Positions 19,824-29,125 of a DNA stretch of 64,000 nt are shown here, piece after piece. Where the stretch lies: contig OY969623.1 of NCBI GenBank assembly GCA_963701675.1, positions 1,054,001 to 1,118,000 on the forward strand, given 5' to 3'. The position numbers and the translations under genes are program-made. This DNA is from G963701675 sp963701675 (lineage in GTDB: Bacteria > Planctomycetota > Planctomycetia > Gemmatales > Gemmataceae). The first letter of the stretch is position 1; every line of letters starts with the position of its first letter. The notes under the pieces are model-generated. The model worked only from the letters and a program-made list of their open reading frames with translations. It had not been told where the DNA came from and did no database searches.

Positions 19824-20402
19824 ATGTCGGATGTCACCCGGATATTGAGCGCTATCGAAGCCGGCCAGCCGCAAGCCGCCGCACAATTGTTGCCAATCGT
19901 TTATGACGAATTGCGAAAGCTGGCTGCACATCGGCTTTCGCAGGAGAAACCTGGACAAACGCTTCAACCAACGAGCTTGGTTCACGAGGCATACCTTCGG
20001 CTCGTAGGCTCGCAGCCGGAACAGCCTTGGAACAGCCGCGGACATTTCTTTGGTGCCGCCGCCGAGGCGATGCGTCGAATTCTAATCGAGAACGCGCGTC
20101 GGAAAGGACGCATAAAGCGCGGCCGAGGCCGGGCGCGTGTCGAACTGGAGGATCTCGAAATCGCCGCGCCCGAATCTTCCGACGACCTGCTGGAGCTGGA
20201 CGATGCTTTGACGGGACTTTCCGCCGCGGATTCGCAGGCGGCCGACCTGGTGAAGCTGCGTTATTTCGCAGGATTCACCGTGAAGCAGGCTGCGGAGGTG
20301 CTCGGCGTCGCTCCGCGTACGGCGGATTTTCTGTGGGCCTATGCCAAGGCCTGGCTGCTTCAGCGAATGCAGGGTGACTCTTCGATAACAAAACCGGAGT
20401 GA
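19824..20402 (+). CDS. ECF-type RNA polymerase sigma factor (TIGR02999-like)
   Basis: 192 residues. The N terminus SDVTRILSAIEAGQPQAAAQLLPIVYDELRKLAAHRL and PTSLVHEAYLRLV form region 2, and HFFGAAAEAMRRILIENARRKGRIKRG is the hallmark of the sigma group paired with Ser/Thr kinases in planctomycetes. Region 4 (LVKLRYFAGFTVKQAAEVLGVAPRTADFLWAYAKAWL) is an HTH. The usual -35-contacting end of region 4 is intact. ATG 19824 has GGAGG very close; GTG 19815 is an alternative. The kinase gene starts 96 bp downstream on the same strand, so phosphorylation of this sigma factor or its targets by that kinase is a reasonable hypothesis. Confidence 0.94.
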   Translation: MSDVTRILSAIEAGQPQAAAQLLPIVYDELRKLAAHRLSQEKPGQTLQPTSLVHEAYLRLVGSQPEQPWNSRGHFFGAAAEAMRRILIENARRKGRIKRGRGRARVELEDLEIAAPESSDDLLELDDALTGLSAADSQAADLVKLRYFAGFTVKQAAEVLGVAPRTADFLWAYAKAWLLQRMQGDSSITKPE

Positions 20403-20498
20403 CACAAAACTTCACTCCGAATTCTACAAATCCTTGCGCGATCTCACTAAGCGTGGCGCACTGTCTCTTGGAACGATAGCTAGAAAGGGCCCGCGGCG

Positions 20499-23422
20499 AT
20501 GAACGAGCGAGATATCTTCATCTCGGCGCTCCAAAAGGATGACGTGCGCGAGCGTCAGGCGTTCCTTGATGAAGCCTGCGCCGGCGATGTGGCCCTGTGC
20601 GCGCGAATTCAGGGCCTGCTTCGGGCCTACGAGAACGCCGGTAGTTTCTTGGAGCGCCCGCCCGCCGAGCCGGATTTTCTTCCGCAGACGGGAATCTCCC
20701 AGCCTGACCGAGCGGTTGGTCAACCCCGCATTGAGAAAGCGGGCGAGGTTATCGGACCGTACAAGCTCTTGCAAAACCTCGGCGAGGGTGGCATGGGCGC
20801 CGTCTGGGTCGCTGAACAAACCGAGCCCGTTCAGCGCCATGTCGCACTCAAAGTCATTAAGGCCGGTATGGATTCGGCTCAAATCATCGCACGCTTCGAG
20901 CAAGAGCGGCAGGCACTGGCGGTGATGGATCATCCCAACATCGCCAAGGTCTTGGACGGCGGTCAGACATCCGGCGGACGACCTTACTTCGTCATGGAGT
21001 TGGTGAAGGGAGTGCCCATAACCACCTATTGCGACCAGGAACAACTTACGCCGAAGGAACGGCTTGAGTTATGCATTCCGGTGTGCCAGGCCGTGCAGCA
21101 CGCCCACCAAAAGGGGATCATCCACCGCGACCTGAAACCATCCAATGTGATGATCGCCCTCTACGACGGCAGGCCCGTTCCGAAGGTGATCGACTTTGGC
21201 GTAGCCAAGGCGACCGGCCAAAGATTGACCCAGCGAACATTGTTCACGGAGGTCGGCAGCATTGTCGGCACGCTCGAGTACATGGCCCCGGAGCAGGCGG
21301 AACTGAACAACCTCGATATCGACACGCGGGCGGACATCTACTCGCTCGGCGTCATGCTCTATGAGCTTCTAGCCGGATCACCGCCGTTCACGTCGAAGCA
21401 GCTTCGAGGTGCGGCATTCACCGAAATGCTGCGAATGATCAAGGAAGTGGAGCCGCCTAAGCCCAGCACGAAACTGTCTTCATCGGAAGAATTGCCGAGT
21501 ATCGCTGCCAAGCGGAAACTGGAGCCGAAGCGCCTCACGAAGATGGTAAGCGGCGAGCTCGATTGGATTGTGATGAAGTGTCTTGAGAAAGAACGCGGCC
21601 GGCGGTATGAGACGGCGAACGGGCTGGCCCTGGAACTGCGGCGATTTCTTGATGATGAACCGGTCGTAGCGGGACCGCCGTCGGCAAGATATAGGCTGCG
21701 CAAGTTTGTTCGACGGAACAAGGGCGCCGTGCTGGCATCGACACTGGTGTTTCTGGCGCTGCTCGGCGGCGTTGTCGGAATCACGTGGGGCTTCATCGCG
21801 GCCCGCGCGGCGGCGGAAGAGGAACGCCAGGCGAAGGAAACGGCCCTAAGACGATTGGGGCAGATCGAAAAGGGAAATGAGATCCTCGCATCAATCTTCA
21901 AGGACTTAGATCCAGCACCGTCGGAAAATCTGGATGCGTCGCTTCGCATCTTGCTTGGCGAACGGTTGACTAAAGCTGCGGCTCAACTCGATGGCGAAGC
22001 GGTCGGTGACCCCTTGATGGTTGCCCGGCTTCAAAGAACGCTCGGCGAGTCGCAAATCGGCCTGGGCTACGCGAGCCAAGCGTTAACCGTATTGTCCAAA
22101 TCCCGCGAAACCTACGAACGTATACTTGGTCGGCAGGATCCGGATTCGCTAGCGTCGATGCTCATATTGGGTAAAGCGTACCATGAAGCGGACCGGAAGG
22201 AGGAGGCATTGCCGCTCCTGGAACTCGCGATGAGGCTTCATAAGGACACGCTCGGGGACGCACACCCGGAAACTCTGCGTTCCATGAGTGCCCTATCCAG
22301 TTTGTACCGGGACCTGGGTCGGACGTCTGACGCCGCAGCGCTTGCCGCGGAGGTTTTGAAGCTCGCCCGTCAATCGCCGGGAGCCTCACCCCCGGACATG
22401 CTTCGTTATCTAAACAACTTGGCCGGCGCGCACCTTGTGCGCGCCGGCACGCCGACGCTCTGCCTCTTCTTCTGGAATCGGTGACGCTCGCACAACAAAC
22501 GCTTGGTCCTGCGCATGCACACACGCTCAGCTTCATGGGAAACCTAGCCGTCGCATATGAGCGAACCGGGCGCGACGCGGAATCATTGCAGCTTGAAGAA
22601 GAAACGCTTCGGCTGAGGCGGGAACACCTCGGCCTAACACATCCTGACACTCTGTTTTCCATGAATAACGTGGCCATGGCATACATGAAGGCGGGTAATC
22701 AGCCCGAAGGCTTGACTCTCCTCGAGGAGACTTTGAAGCTTCGAAAGAGGTACCTTGGCCCTACGCATCCCGACACGCTCTGGTCGATGAACAACCTTGC
22801 CGCGACGTATCGGAAATTGGGCCAAGTGTCAAAGGCCCTTCCGCTACAGGAGGAGACCCTGAAGCTTATGGAGGAAAAGCATGTACCTACTCACCCCGAT
22901 CGGCTCGCGTGCACGAACAACTTGATCCGGACCTATCTCGCGGCACACCAATCCGACAAGGCGATAACGCTGCTCCGCGATTTTGTTCCGTTACAGCGCA
23001 GCCAGCTTGAACCTGAGGACCTCGGACTCGTGAACGTTTTCCTGCCGATCGGGGAAGGTCTGGTAAACGAGAAACAGTTCGCCGCGGCGGAACCACTCGT
23101 ACGCGAGTGCCTGGCCATTCGCGAAAGGAAAGAGCCTGATGCGTGGACGACCTTTCGGACGAGATTTCTGCTCGGTTGGAGTTTGTTCGGTCAAGAAAAG
23201 TACGCGGAGGCCGAGTCTTTTCTGCTTCAGAGCTATGCAGGAATGGCGCAACGCGAGGCGAAGATCCCTGTGAAGATCCGTCACGATCGATTGACCGAAG
23301 GCGTCGAGCGCTTAGTGCAACTCTACGACGCCTGGGGCAAACCGGATCAAGCCGCTCAATGGCGCGCCAAGCTTCCTGTGAAGAAACCGGAAGGCGAAGC
23401 CCGCCCGCCGAAGCCCGACTAG
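20499..23422 (+). CDS. Membrane Ser/Thr protein kinase with TPR sensor (frameshifted)
   Basis: About 974 residues after repair. The kinase domain (~residues 88-380) has LGEGGMGAVW near 94, the Lys in VALKVIKAG, HRDLKPSN near 209, DFGVAKATG and the APE-like APEQAELNNLDIDTRADIYSLG. A TM helix follows near residues 410-432 (VLASTLVFLALLGGVVGITW), so the kinase is cytoplasmic and the C-terminal ~500 residues of TPRs (typical GPEHPDTL-like THPDTLWSMNNLAATYRKLG) lie outside or in the periplasm. The frame breaks at about 22448-22450, directly after a perfect 12-bp hairpin, and fits loss of one C; TPRs continue as ADALPLLLESVTLAQQTLGP. Partner of the ECF sigma factor just upstream. The last ~45 bases encode a basic tail. 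Confidence 0.92.
22422..22448. repeat. Perfect hairpin inside the kinase gene at its frameshift
   Basis: Arms GCCGGCGCGCAC and GTGCGCGCCGGC (12 bp each, all G-C rich) with loop CTT. The lost base of the kinase frame maps to the first bases after the 3' arm. Such a hairpin readily causes polymerase or base-calling slips. Confidence 0.85.
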
Positions 23423-23854
23423 GATACCCTGCCGAAATTTCGCAATTCGTTTGCGCGATCTTACCGTTGATGGCGCACTGGTAGGTAGAGGACGTTCATC
23501 GGGCAGTCGCTCGATGGAAGCGAAAAGCAAACAAGCGTTTCCCTTGCTACGACGGGAGTTCAACATGTGGCGATTCGGCATTACATGTGGTGCAGTTTTG
23601 CGAACGTTGGCCCCATGGTATCGCCCGGCTCAACCATCGGTCGTAAGCCACTGGCGTTGGACGAGTTTCCCTGCCGTCGTACCGGTTGAGTACGGGCCCC
23701 TCCGACCCGATGAAGTTGACCAATTCCTGGAAGAAATAGAACTATGTCCGGCGTCTAACCAGCTTACATCAACGATGAATTGCAACGCTTCGGTGTCAAG
23801 GTAATGCGATAAGAGGCGCCGAGATTTACCACCGGTCCGAAAAGGAGATCAATC
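23423..23854. other. Intergenic region between kinase and FG-GAP gene, no supported gene
   Basis: A 432-bp stretch. A 117-codon plus-strand frame (23451-23804) has a Trp/Arg-rich translation with no family features and no ribosome site, so I do not call it. AAAGGAG lies ahead of the ATG at 23855. Confidence 0.45.
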
Positions 23855-25732
23855 ATGCGTTCCATTCGTGCCCCACAAGTTCGGAAAGGTCGCCCCTGGC
23901 GGCCACGGCTCGAACTGCTCGAGGCCCGCCGGCTCTTGTCGGTCTGGGCCGATTTCGACGGCGACGGCTACGACGACCTGGCCGTCGGCGTCCCCTTTGA
24001 GGATGTCTCCACCGAAGCCGACGGCGGCACGGTCAACGTGATCTACGGCTCGTCCCAAGGTTTGAACATCAGCGGCAATCACGCTATGAACCAAGGTGTG
24101 CTCAACGCCGACCCACTCGAGGACGGCGACCGATTTGGCACGTCGCTCGCGGCTGGGGATTTCAACAACGATGGTTACGCCGACCTCGCCGTGGGCATCC
24201 CTTACGAGGATGTCGGCGCCATCGTGGACGCCGGCGCGGTTCACATTATTCTCGGGTCCCCAAACGGACTCATTAACAGTGGCAATAAGATCTGGCACCA
24301 GGACAAAAACCGCGTCCGTGACATCGCCGAGGCCGGTGACCGCTTCGGCTATGCGTTGGCAGCGGGGGACTACAACGGCGACAACTACGTTGATCTGGCC
24401 ATTGGCATTCCGTTCGAGGATGTAGGCGCTATCGAAAACGCCGGTGCGGTTTACACGCTTTACGGCGGCCCTTCGGGTCTGCTTCCGCAAGGAAATCTTT
24501 ATCACCAGGACACACCGAACGTAGAAGGCGCCGCCGAGGCAAACGACTACTTCGGCATCACCCTTGCTGCCGGGCGCTTTGACGCGGGTGTTTACGACGA
24601 CTTGGCCATCGGCGTTTGGGGCGAGGCAATCGGAACGGCGTCAAACGCCGGCGCGGTCAATGTTTTGTATGGCTCGGCGGGCGGCATTACCGCCGCCAAC
24701 GACCAGGTCTGGCATCAAGACGTGGCGGGAATCGCTGGCGTCTCGGAGGTCGAAGATCAGTTCGGTTACGCGCTGGCGGCCGGGGACTTCAACGCCGATT
24801 CCTACCAAGACCTTGCCATCGGGGCGCCTGGTGAAACCGTTGGCGCAATTGTGTACGCAGGCGCCGTTAACATCTTAAACGGTTCCGTTACGGGCTTAAC
24901 GGTTAGCGGAAACGAGTTGTTCACCCAAGACTCTACCAATGTGCCCGACGCCGCCGAGTTTGCCGACTTGTTCGGCGCGTCGCTGGCAGCGGCGGACTTC
25001 AGCGGCGATGGCGATGACGACCTCATTATCGGTATCCCATTGGAGGATTACAGCTCCGTCGCGGATGCCGGAGAGGTGATCGTGATGTATGGCGGCGCGA
25101 GCACTTTTGGTCAGTTGAACACCTTTTTTCTCCAAAGTGATCTGACGGGCTCCACGGCCTCGAATGAAGCGCAAGATTTCTTCGGCGACTCGCTGGCCAC
25201 GGGAGATTTCGATAACGACGGCCGTGCGGACTTGGCGATTGGCACACCGGGAGAAGATATCAATGTTGCGGGCCAAGGCGCCGTTTGGGCCATGTACGGC
25301 GACCCGAGCGGCCTGTCCACCGCCGGGAACCAATTCTGGCATCAGGATATCGCAGGGATCATGGACTCCGGCGAGCTCGACGATAACTTCGGAAGCAGCG
25401 TTGGTTCGAGCGGCGGCCGCGGCAACGGCCATATGGCGGAGCGCCGAGGCGACCCGGGGCCGAGCGGTGACAACGAAATCGTGCTTCGGGTCGCAGCGGA
25501 CGTGCAGCACGTCTCGGACTTAGTATCCCGCACGAACATGAACGGCACCCGGCCCATCGAGCCAGTCTCGATGGATACGACCGCCGATTTCGCGGCCACG
25601 GAACCTATCAGTAATCGCGTGCCGATGAGTTCCGTATCGCGGCTGGCAATCGCGTCAAAACATGGTCTTCATCGGCGGGATGTTCTATTGAATCCGAATG
25701 CATTCCTCGAGGACCAACTCGGCGCGATTTAG
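23855..25732 (+). CDS. LE-motif FG-GAP protein, one seven-bladed propeller, long C-terminal tail
   Basis: 625 residues. The basic leader (RSIRAPQVRKGRPWRP) and RLELLEARRLLSVW are followed at once by WADFDGDGYDDLAVGVPFED. Seven FG-GAP/DxDxDG repeats can be counted (for example FGTSLAAGDFNNDGYADLAVGIPYEDVGAIVDAGAV), then a closing half-blade DNFGSSVGSS. Repeat four has lost the canonical loop (RFDAGVYDDLAIG). The last ~120 residues are not propeller: Gly-rich, then VLRVAADVQHVSDLVSRTNM and an Arg/His-containing end; I recognise no domain in it. First of four co-oriented LE-motif genes (23.9-31.0 kb). Predicted extracellular, Ca2+-binding, ligand unknown. Confidence 0.88.
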   Translation: MRSIRAPQVRKGRPWRPRLELLEARRLLSVWADFDGDGYDDLAVGVPFEDVSTEADGGTVNVIYGSSQGLNISGNHAMNQGVLNADPLEDGDRFGTSLAAGDFNNDGYADLAVGIPYEDVGAIVDAGAVHIILGSPNGLINSGNKIWHQDKNRVRDIAEAGDRFGYALAAGDYNGDNYVDLAIGIPFEDVGAIENAGAVYTLYGGPSGLLPQGNLYHQDTPNVEGAAEANDYFGITLAAGRFDAGVYDDLAIGVWGEAIGTASNAGAVNVLYGSAGGITAANDQVWHQDVAGIAGVSEVEDQFGYALAAGDFNADSYQDLAIGAPGETVGAIVYAGAVNILNGSVTGLTVSGNELFTQDSTNVPDAAEFADLFGASLAAADFSGDGDDDLIIGIPLEDYSSVADAGEVIVMYGGASTFGQLNTFFLQSDLTGSTASNEAQDFFGDSLATGDFDNDGRADLAIGTPGEDINVAGQGAVWAMYGDPSGLSTAGNQFWHQDIAGIMDSGELDDNFGSSVGSSGGRGNGHMAERRGDPGPSGDNEIVLRVAADVQHVSDLVSRTNMNGTRPIEPVSMDTTADFAATEPISNRVPMSSVSRLAIASKHGLHRRDVLLNPNAFLEDQLGAI

Positions 25733-25815
25733 CATTTCACGGACTTGCAATTACGCGGCGCACCGACTCGGACTCGGTGCGTCGTGATTACCGAGGTCTG
25801 ATCGGGAGTGGAATC

Positions 25816-27777
25816 ATGCTCTATCCTCGCGACAAACAAACCCGGAATATCGGGCGTTGGCGACCATACCTCGAACGGTTGGAAGCCCGAGAACTGATGG
25901 CGTCGGATTTCGGTGATGCGCCTCTGCCGTATAAGACCCTCCTCGCCGAAGGCGGCGCCGAACACGTGGCTGTCGGTCCCACCCTAGGCGCCACTCGCGA
26001 CACGGAAGCAGACGGCGCGCATTCGACAGCCGCCAATGGCGACGACAACACCGGCATCGACGACGAAGACGGTGTCATCTTCGGCACGATTCGCGCCGGT
26101 CAGCTAGCGGCCACGGCGATAGCCAACGTGCGTGGCGGCGCCGCCAGGCTGGATGCGTGGATCGATTTCAATCGTGACGGCTCGTGGGGCGGCCCGGGCG
26201 AGCAAATCGCCGACCGCGTGGCCGTGGTTCCTGGCAATAACAGCATTTCATTCGACGTGCCTAGTTGGGCCACGGATGGGACAACTTATGCTCGGTTCCG
26301 CGTTAGCACCACCGGCAATCTGGGTATGGGTGGCATCGCGGCCGACGGCGAGGTGGAAGACTACGCCGTGACGGTCGCACCACCGAAAACGGCATGTGGC
26401 TGCTTCAGCACGCACATCATCAGCACCACTGCGGACGGGGCCACCAGCGTGTATGCCGCGGACGTGGACGGCGACGGCGACACGGACGTTGTCTCCGCGG
26501 CCGGCACGAACGACAAAATCGCCTGGTACGAGAACGACGGTAGCCAGAACTTCACCTCCCACACCATCAGCACCGCCGCGAACTCTGCCCAGAGCGTGTT
26601 TGCGGTGGACGTAGACGGCGACGGTGACACTGACGTGCTTTCGGCGTCTTACAACAACGGCAAGATCGCTTGGTATGAGAACGATGGCAGCCAAAACTTC
26701 ACCGCCCACATCATCAGCACGGGCGCGAGCCTTGCCCTGAGCGTGTTCGCGGCGGACATGGACGGCGACGGCGATACCGACGTCCTGTCCGCGGCTGGTT
26801 TTAACCACAAGATTGCCTGGTACGAGAACGACGGCAGCCAGAACTTCACCGCTCACACGATCACTACTGCCGCGATCGCGCCCTCCAGCGTGTTTGCGGC
26901 GGACGTGGACGGCGACGGCGACACGGATGTCCTCTCCGCGTCCCAACTCGACGACAAGATTGCTTGGTATGAGAACGACGGTAGCCAAAACTTCACCGCC
27001 CACGCCATCAGCACCGCCGCCGATTCGGCCCGGAGCGTGTTTGCGGCGGACGTGGACGACGACGGCGACATCGACGTCCTCTCCGCATCCCCGCTTGACT
27101 ACAAGATTGCCTGGTACGAGAACGATGGCAGCCAGAACTTCACCGCCCACACCATCAGCACCGCCGCGCAAAACGCCCAGAGCGTGTTTGCGGCGGACGT
27201 GGATGGCGACGGCGACACCGACGTCCTCTCGGCGTCGCCGGTAGACGACAAGATCGCCTGGTACGAGAACGACGGCAGCCAGAACTTCACCGCCCACACC
27301 ATCAGCACCGCCGCGAACGCGGCGTGGAGCGTGCATGCGGCGGACGTGGACAATGATGGCGACCTCGACGTGCTTTCGGCATCAATTATCGACGACAAGA
27401 TCGCGTGGTACGAGAATCGCTTGAACGTGAGCGGCGGCCTGCAGACCGATCCGGTGACTCCCACGATTTTGCCGCTCCCGATTCCGCCCGCCGAGACCAG
27501 ACCGGGCGACGGCAGGGGTGACGGTGGCTGGACGATGAGTGTCGACATTCTCGGTGCACTGATACAAATGCCGAGCAACCAAACCCCTCCGAACTTGCCG
27601 GCCAGCCGAGATGTCGCCGTCGTTCGGCTGACAGCGGAATCCGAATCGGATTCAGAGCGCACCGAGGTTGCCTCGGTTGAGCGATTGGCGCCGCGGGCCA
27701 TCCGAACGACTACAACGTCGCCTGCTCTTAGCGGCTTGCTGAGTCTTTACACAATGTTCGCCGACGAGATCAGCTAA
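25816..27777 (+). CDS. LE-motif protein with GEVED domain and seven VCBS repeats
   Basis: 653 residues from ATG 25816 (GGGAGTGG upstream; the frame opens earlier but has no ribosome site). YLERLEARELMA is followed by a GEVED-type domain (~residues 36-195: DFGDAPLPYKT, GDDNTGIDDEDGVIFG, AWIDFNRDGSW, GGIAADGEVEDYAVTV). Then come seven almost identical 49-residue VCBS repeats, each with AADVDGDGDTDVLSAS and KIAWYENDGSQNFTAH. The ~110-residue C terminus contains WTMSVDILGAL and SESDSERTEVASV and is homologous to the tail of the 29126 gene, although the middle domains differ. Probably a secreted Ca2+-binding seven-bladed propeller. The near identity of the repeats suggests recent expansion or homogenisation. 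Confidence 0.88.
   Translation: MLYPRDKQTRNIGRWRPYLERLEARELMASDFGDAPLPYKTLLAEGGAEHVAVGPTLGATRDTEADGAHSTAANGDDNTGIDDEDGVIFGTIRAGQLAATAIANVRGGAARLDAWIDFNRDGSWGGPGEQIADRVAVVPGNNSISFDVPSWATDGTTYARFRVSTTGNLGMGGIAADGEVEDYAVTVAPPKTACGCFSTHIISTTADGATSVYAADVDGDGDTDVVSAAGTNDKIAWYENDGSQNFTSHTISTAANSAQSVFAVDVDGDGDTDVLSASYNNGKIAWYENDGSQNFTAHIISTGASLALSVFAADMDGDGDTDVLSAAGFNHKIAWYENDGSQNFTAHTITTAAIAPSSVFAADVDGDGDTDVLSASQLDDKIAWYENDGSQNFTAHAISTAADSARSVFAADVDDDGDIDVLSASPLDYKIAWYENDGSQNFTAHTISTAAQNAQSVFAADVDGDGDTDVLSASPVDDKIAWYENDGSQNFTAHTISTAANAAWSVHAADVDNDGDLDVLSASIIDDKIAWYENRLNVSGGLQTDPVTPTILPLPIPPAETRPGDGRGDGGWTMSVDILGALIQMPSNQTPPNLPASRDVAVVRLTAESESDSERTEVASVERLAPRAIRTTTTSPALSGLLSLYTMFADEIS
26413..27420 (+). 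repeat. Seven tandem 147-bp coding repeats (49 aa)
   Basis: Seven consecutive units begin with a His-x-Ile-(S/T)-T codon set and end in NDGSQNFT(A/S); the last is slightly shorter. Variation concentrates in two short windows: after the ISTAA stretch (about 4 residues) and before KIAWYEN (about 4 residues). The rest is conserved at both DNA and protein level. Confidence 0.93.
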
Positions 27778-27871
27778 GTTAGCGTAAGGCCGAGCCCTCG
27801 ATTCGAAAACCGAAACCACACAGGCCCGCGCAGCTGAACAGGCGCGAATCCATTAAGAAAGGGAACCAACC

Positions 27872-29011
27872 ATGCGACACGCGACAAAACGGCGGTCTAA
27901 CAAAGTCGAGCGGCTTGTTCCGCGGCTGGAGAATCTTGAGGATCGCACGATGCTCTCCACTTGCCACGTCACCCGACTTTCGGATGCCGGCGCGGGTATG
28001 GGCTTCCGAGGCGACTTGCGGTATTGCATCAACAAGGTCAACGACCTACCCGGGCCGGACGCAATCGACTTCAGGGTGACCGGGACCATTAATCTCACCG
28101 GCGTCCTGCCCGATCTCAGCACCGACGTCACCATAAACGGGCCGGGCCCGAATCGACTCAGCGTGCGCCGGGACACGGGCGGAGACTATCGCATTTTCAA
28201 AGTATCCTCGGCAACGGTCGGCATCTCGGGGCTAACCATTACGAATGGTTACGTCATAAGTGGTGGAGGGGGAATTCTGAATCTCGGTGGGATCGTAACC
28301 ATAAATAACGCCGTAATCGCAGATAATTTTGCGAAACTCGGCGGCGGCGGAATCGAACAGAGCGGGCCCAAGCTTACGATTACCAACAGCACTATCAAAG
28401 GTAATTCGGCTGGCGATCTAGATGGAGGGGCAATACAAAATTACGACGATTTAACTGTTAGCAACTGCACCATATCTGGAAATGCCGCCTTCTCCAGCGG
28501 AGGGGGAATCGCAAATCGGGCCAAGCTGTTCCTCAGTAATAGCACGATTTCAAACAATTCAGTCGTCAACGGAATTGGAGGCGGTATCTATCACGATGGA
28601 ACGGTCCTTACGATCCATAACAGTACCATCGCGGGAAACACCGCGTCTATGGGCGGCGGCGGCATTTATCTCACTCTCGCGGCAGCGGCAGAGGTTCATA
28701 ACACGGTTATTGCCCAGAACACAGGCTTTAATCCAGATGTCTTCGGAAATCTTGGATCAACCGGATTCAATCTAATTGGTAACGGCAGCGGCGGCAGCGG
28801 CTATCACACAACCGATCTGCTTGATGTTGATCCCCTGCTTGGCCCGCTCGCCGATAATGGTGGTCCAACTTTGACACATGCTCTCCTCGCCGGCAGCCCA
28901 GCCATCGACGCCGGCGACAATACCGACGCGCCCGAATGGGACCAGCGCGGCCCGCGTTTCCCGCGCATCGTGAACGGCACCATTGACATCGGTGCATTTG
29001 AGTTTCAGTAG
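27872..29011 (+). CDS. LE-motif right-handed beta-helix protein (choice-of-anchor Q type)
   Basis: 379 residues. Basic start (MRHATKRRSNKVERLVP), RLENLEDRTMLS, then the family-specific STCHVTRLSDAGAGMGFRGD and LRYCINKVNDLPGPDAIDF. The centre is a pectate-lyase/pmp-like parallel beta-helix with turns such as GGGIEQSGPKLTITNSTIKG and NSTIAGNTASMGGGGIYL. The end is the choice-of-anchor Q signature (LLDVDPLLGPLADNGGPT, GSPAIDAGDNTDAPEWDQRG, GTIDIGAFEFQ). Two conserved Cys in the first 60 residues could form a disulfide. No catalytic residues of a polysaccharide lyase are obvious, so binding or structure is as likely as catalysis. Plus-strand relative of the four genes at 42-50 kb; unlike them it lacks the short C-terminal tail. 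Confidence 0.88.
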   Translation: MRHATKRRSNKVERLVPRLENLEDRTMLSTCHVTRLSDAGAGMGFRGDLRYCINKVNDLPGPDAIDFRVTGTINLTGVLPDLSTDVTINGPGPNRLSVRRDTGGDYRIFKVSSATVGISGLTITNGYVISGGGGILNLGGIVTINNAVIADNFAKLGGGGIEQSGPKLTITNSTIKGNSAGDLDGGAIQNYDDLTVSNCTISGNAAFSSGGGIANRAKLFLSNSTISNNSVVNGIGGGIYHDGTVLTIHNSTIAGNTASMGGGGIYLTLAAAAEVHNTVIAQNTGFNPDVFGNLGSTGFNLIGNGSGGSGYHTTDLLDVDPLLGPLADNGGPTLTHALLAGSPAIDAGDNTDAPEWDQRGPRFPRIVNGTIDIGAFEFQ

Positions 29012-29125
29012 CACACCGGGCCCGAGAAACTGACGCAACAACCGAAGTGAAACGATCCGCGCGACGCCGCCTACCGGACCCGGTGCGCGCCGCGATCCAA
29101 TGCGGGTCCGATTTGGAGGTGCATC

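Noticed and set aside
22437..22456. Programmed ribosomal frameshift in the kinase
   Set aside because: A hairpin is present but upstream of the shift rather than downstream, and no slippery heptamer is visible.
23451..23804. 117-codon plus-strand frame between kinase and FG-GAP gene
   Set aside because: No ribosome site, no recognisable domain, random-looking composition.
26248..27336. 362-codon minus-strand frame opposite the VCBS repeats
   Set aside because: It mirrors the 147-bp coding repeats in antisense; the plus strand has GEVED/VCBS motifs and a ribosome site.
26413..27420. Possible CRISPR array
   Set aside because: The 147-bp units are contiguous, in frame and encode VCBS repeats; there are no spacers and no cas genes.
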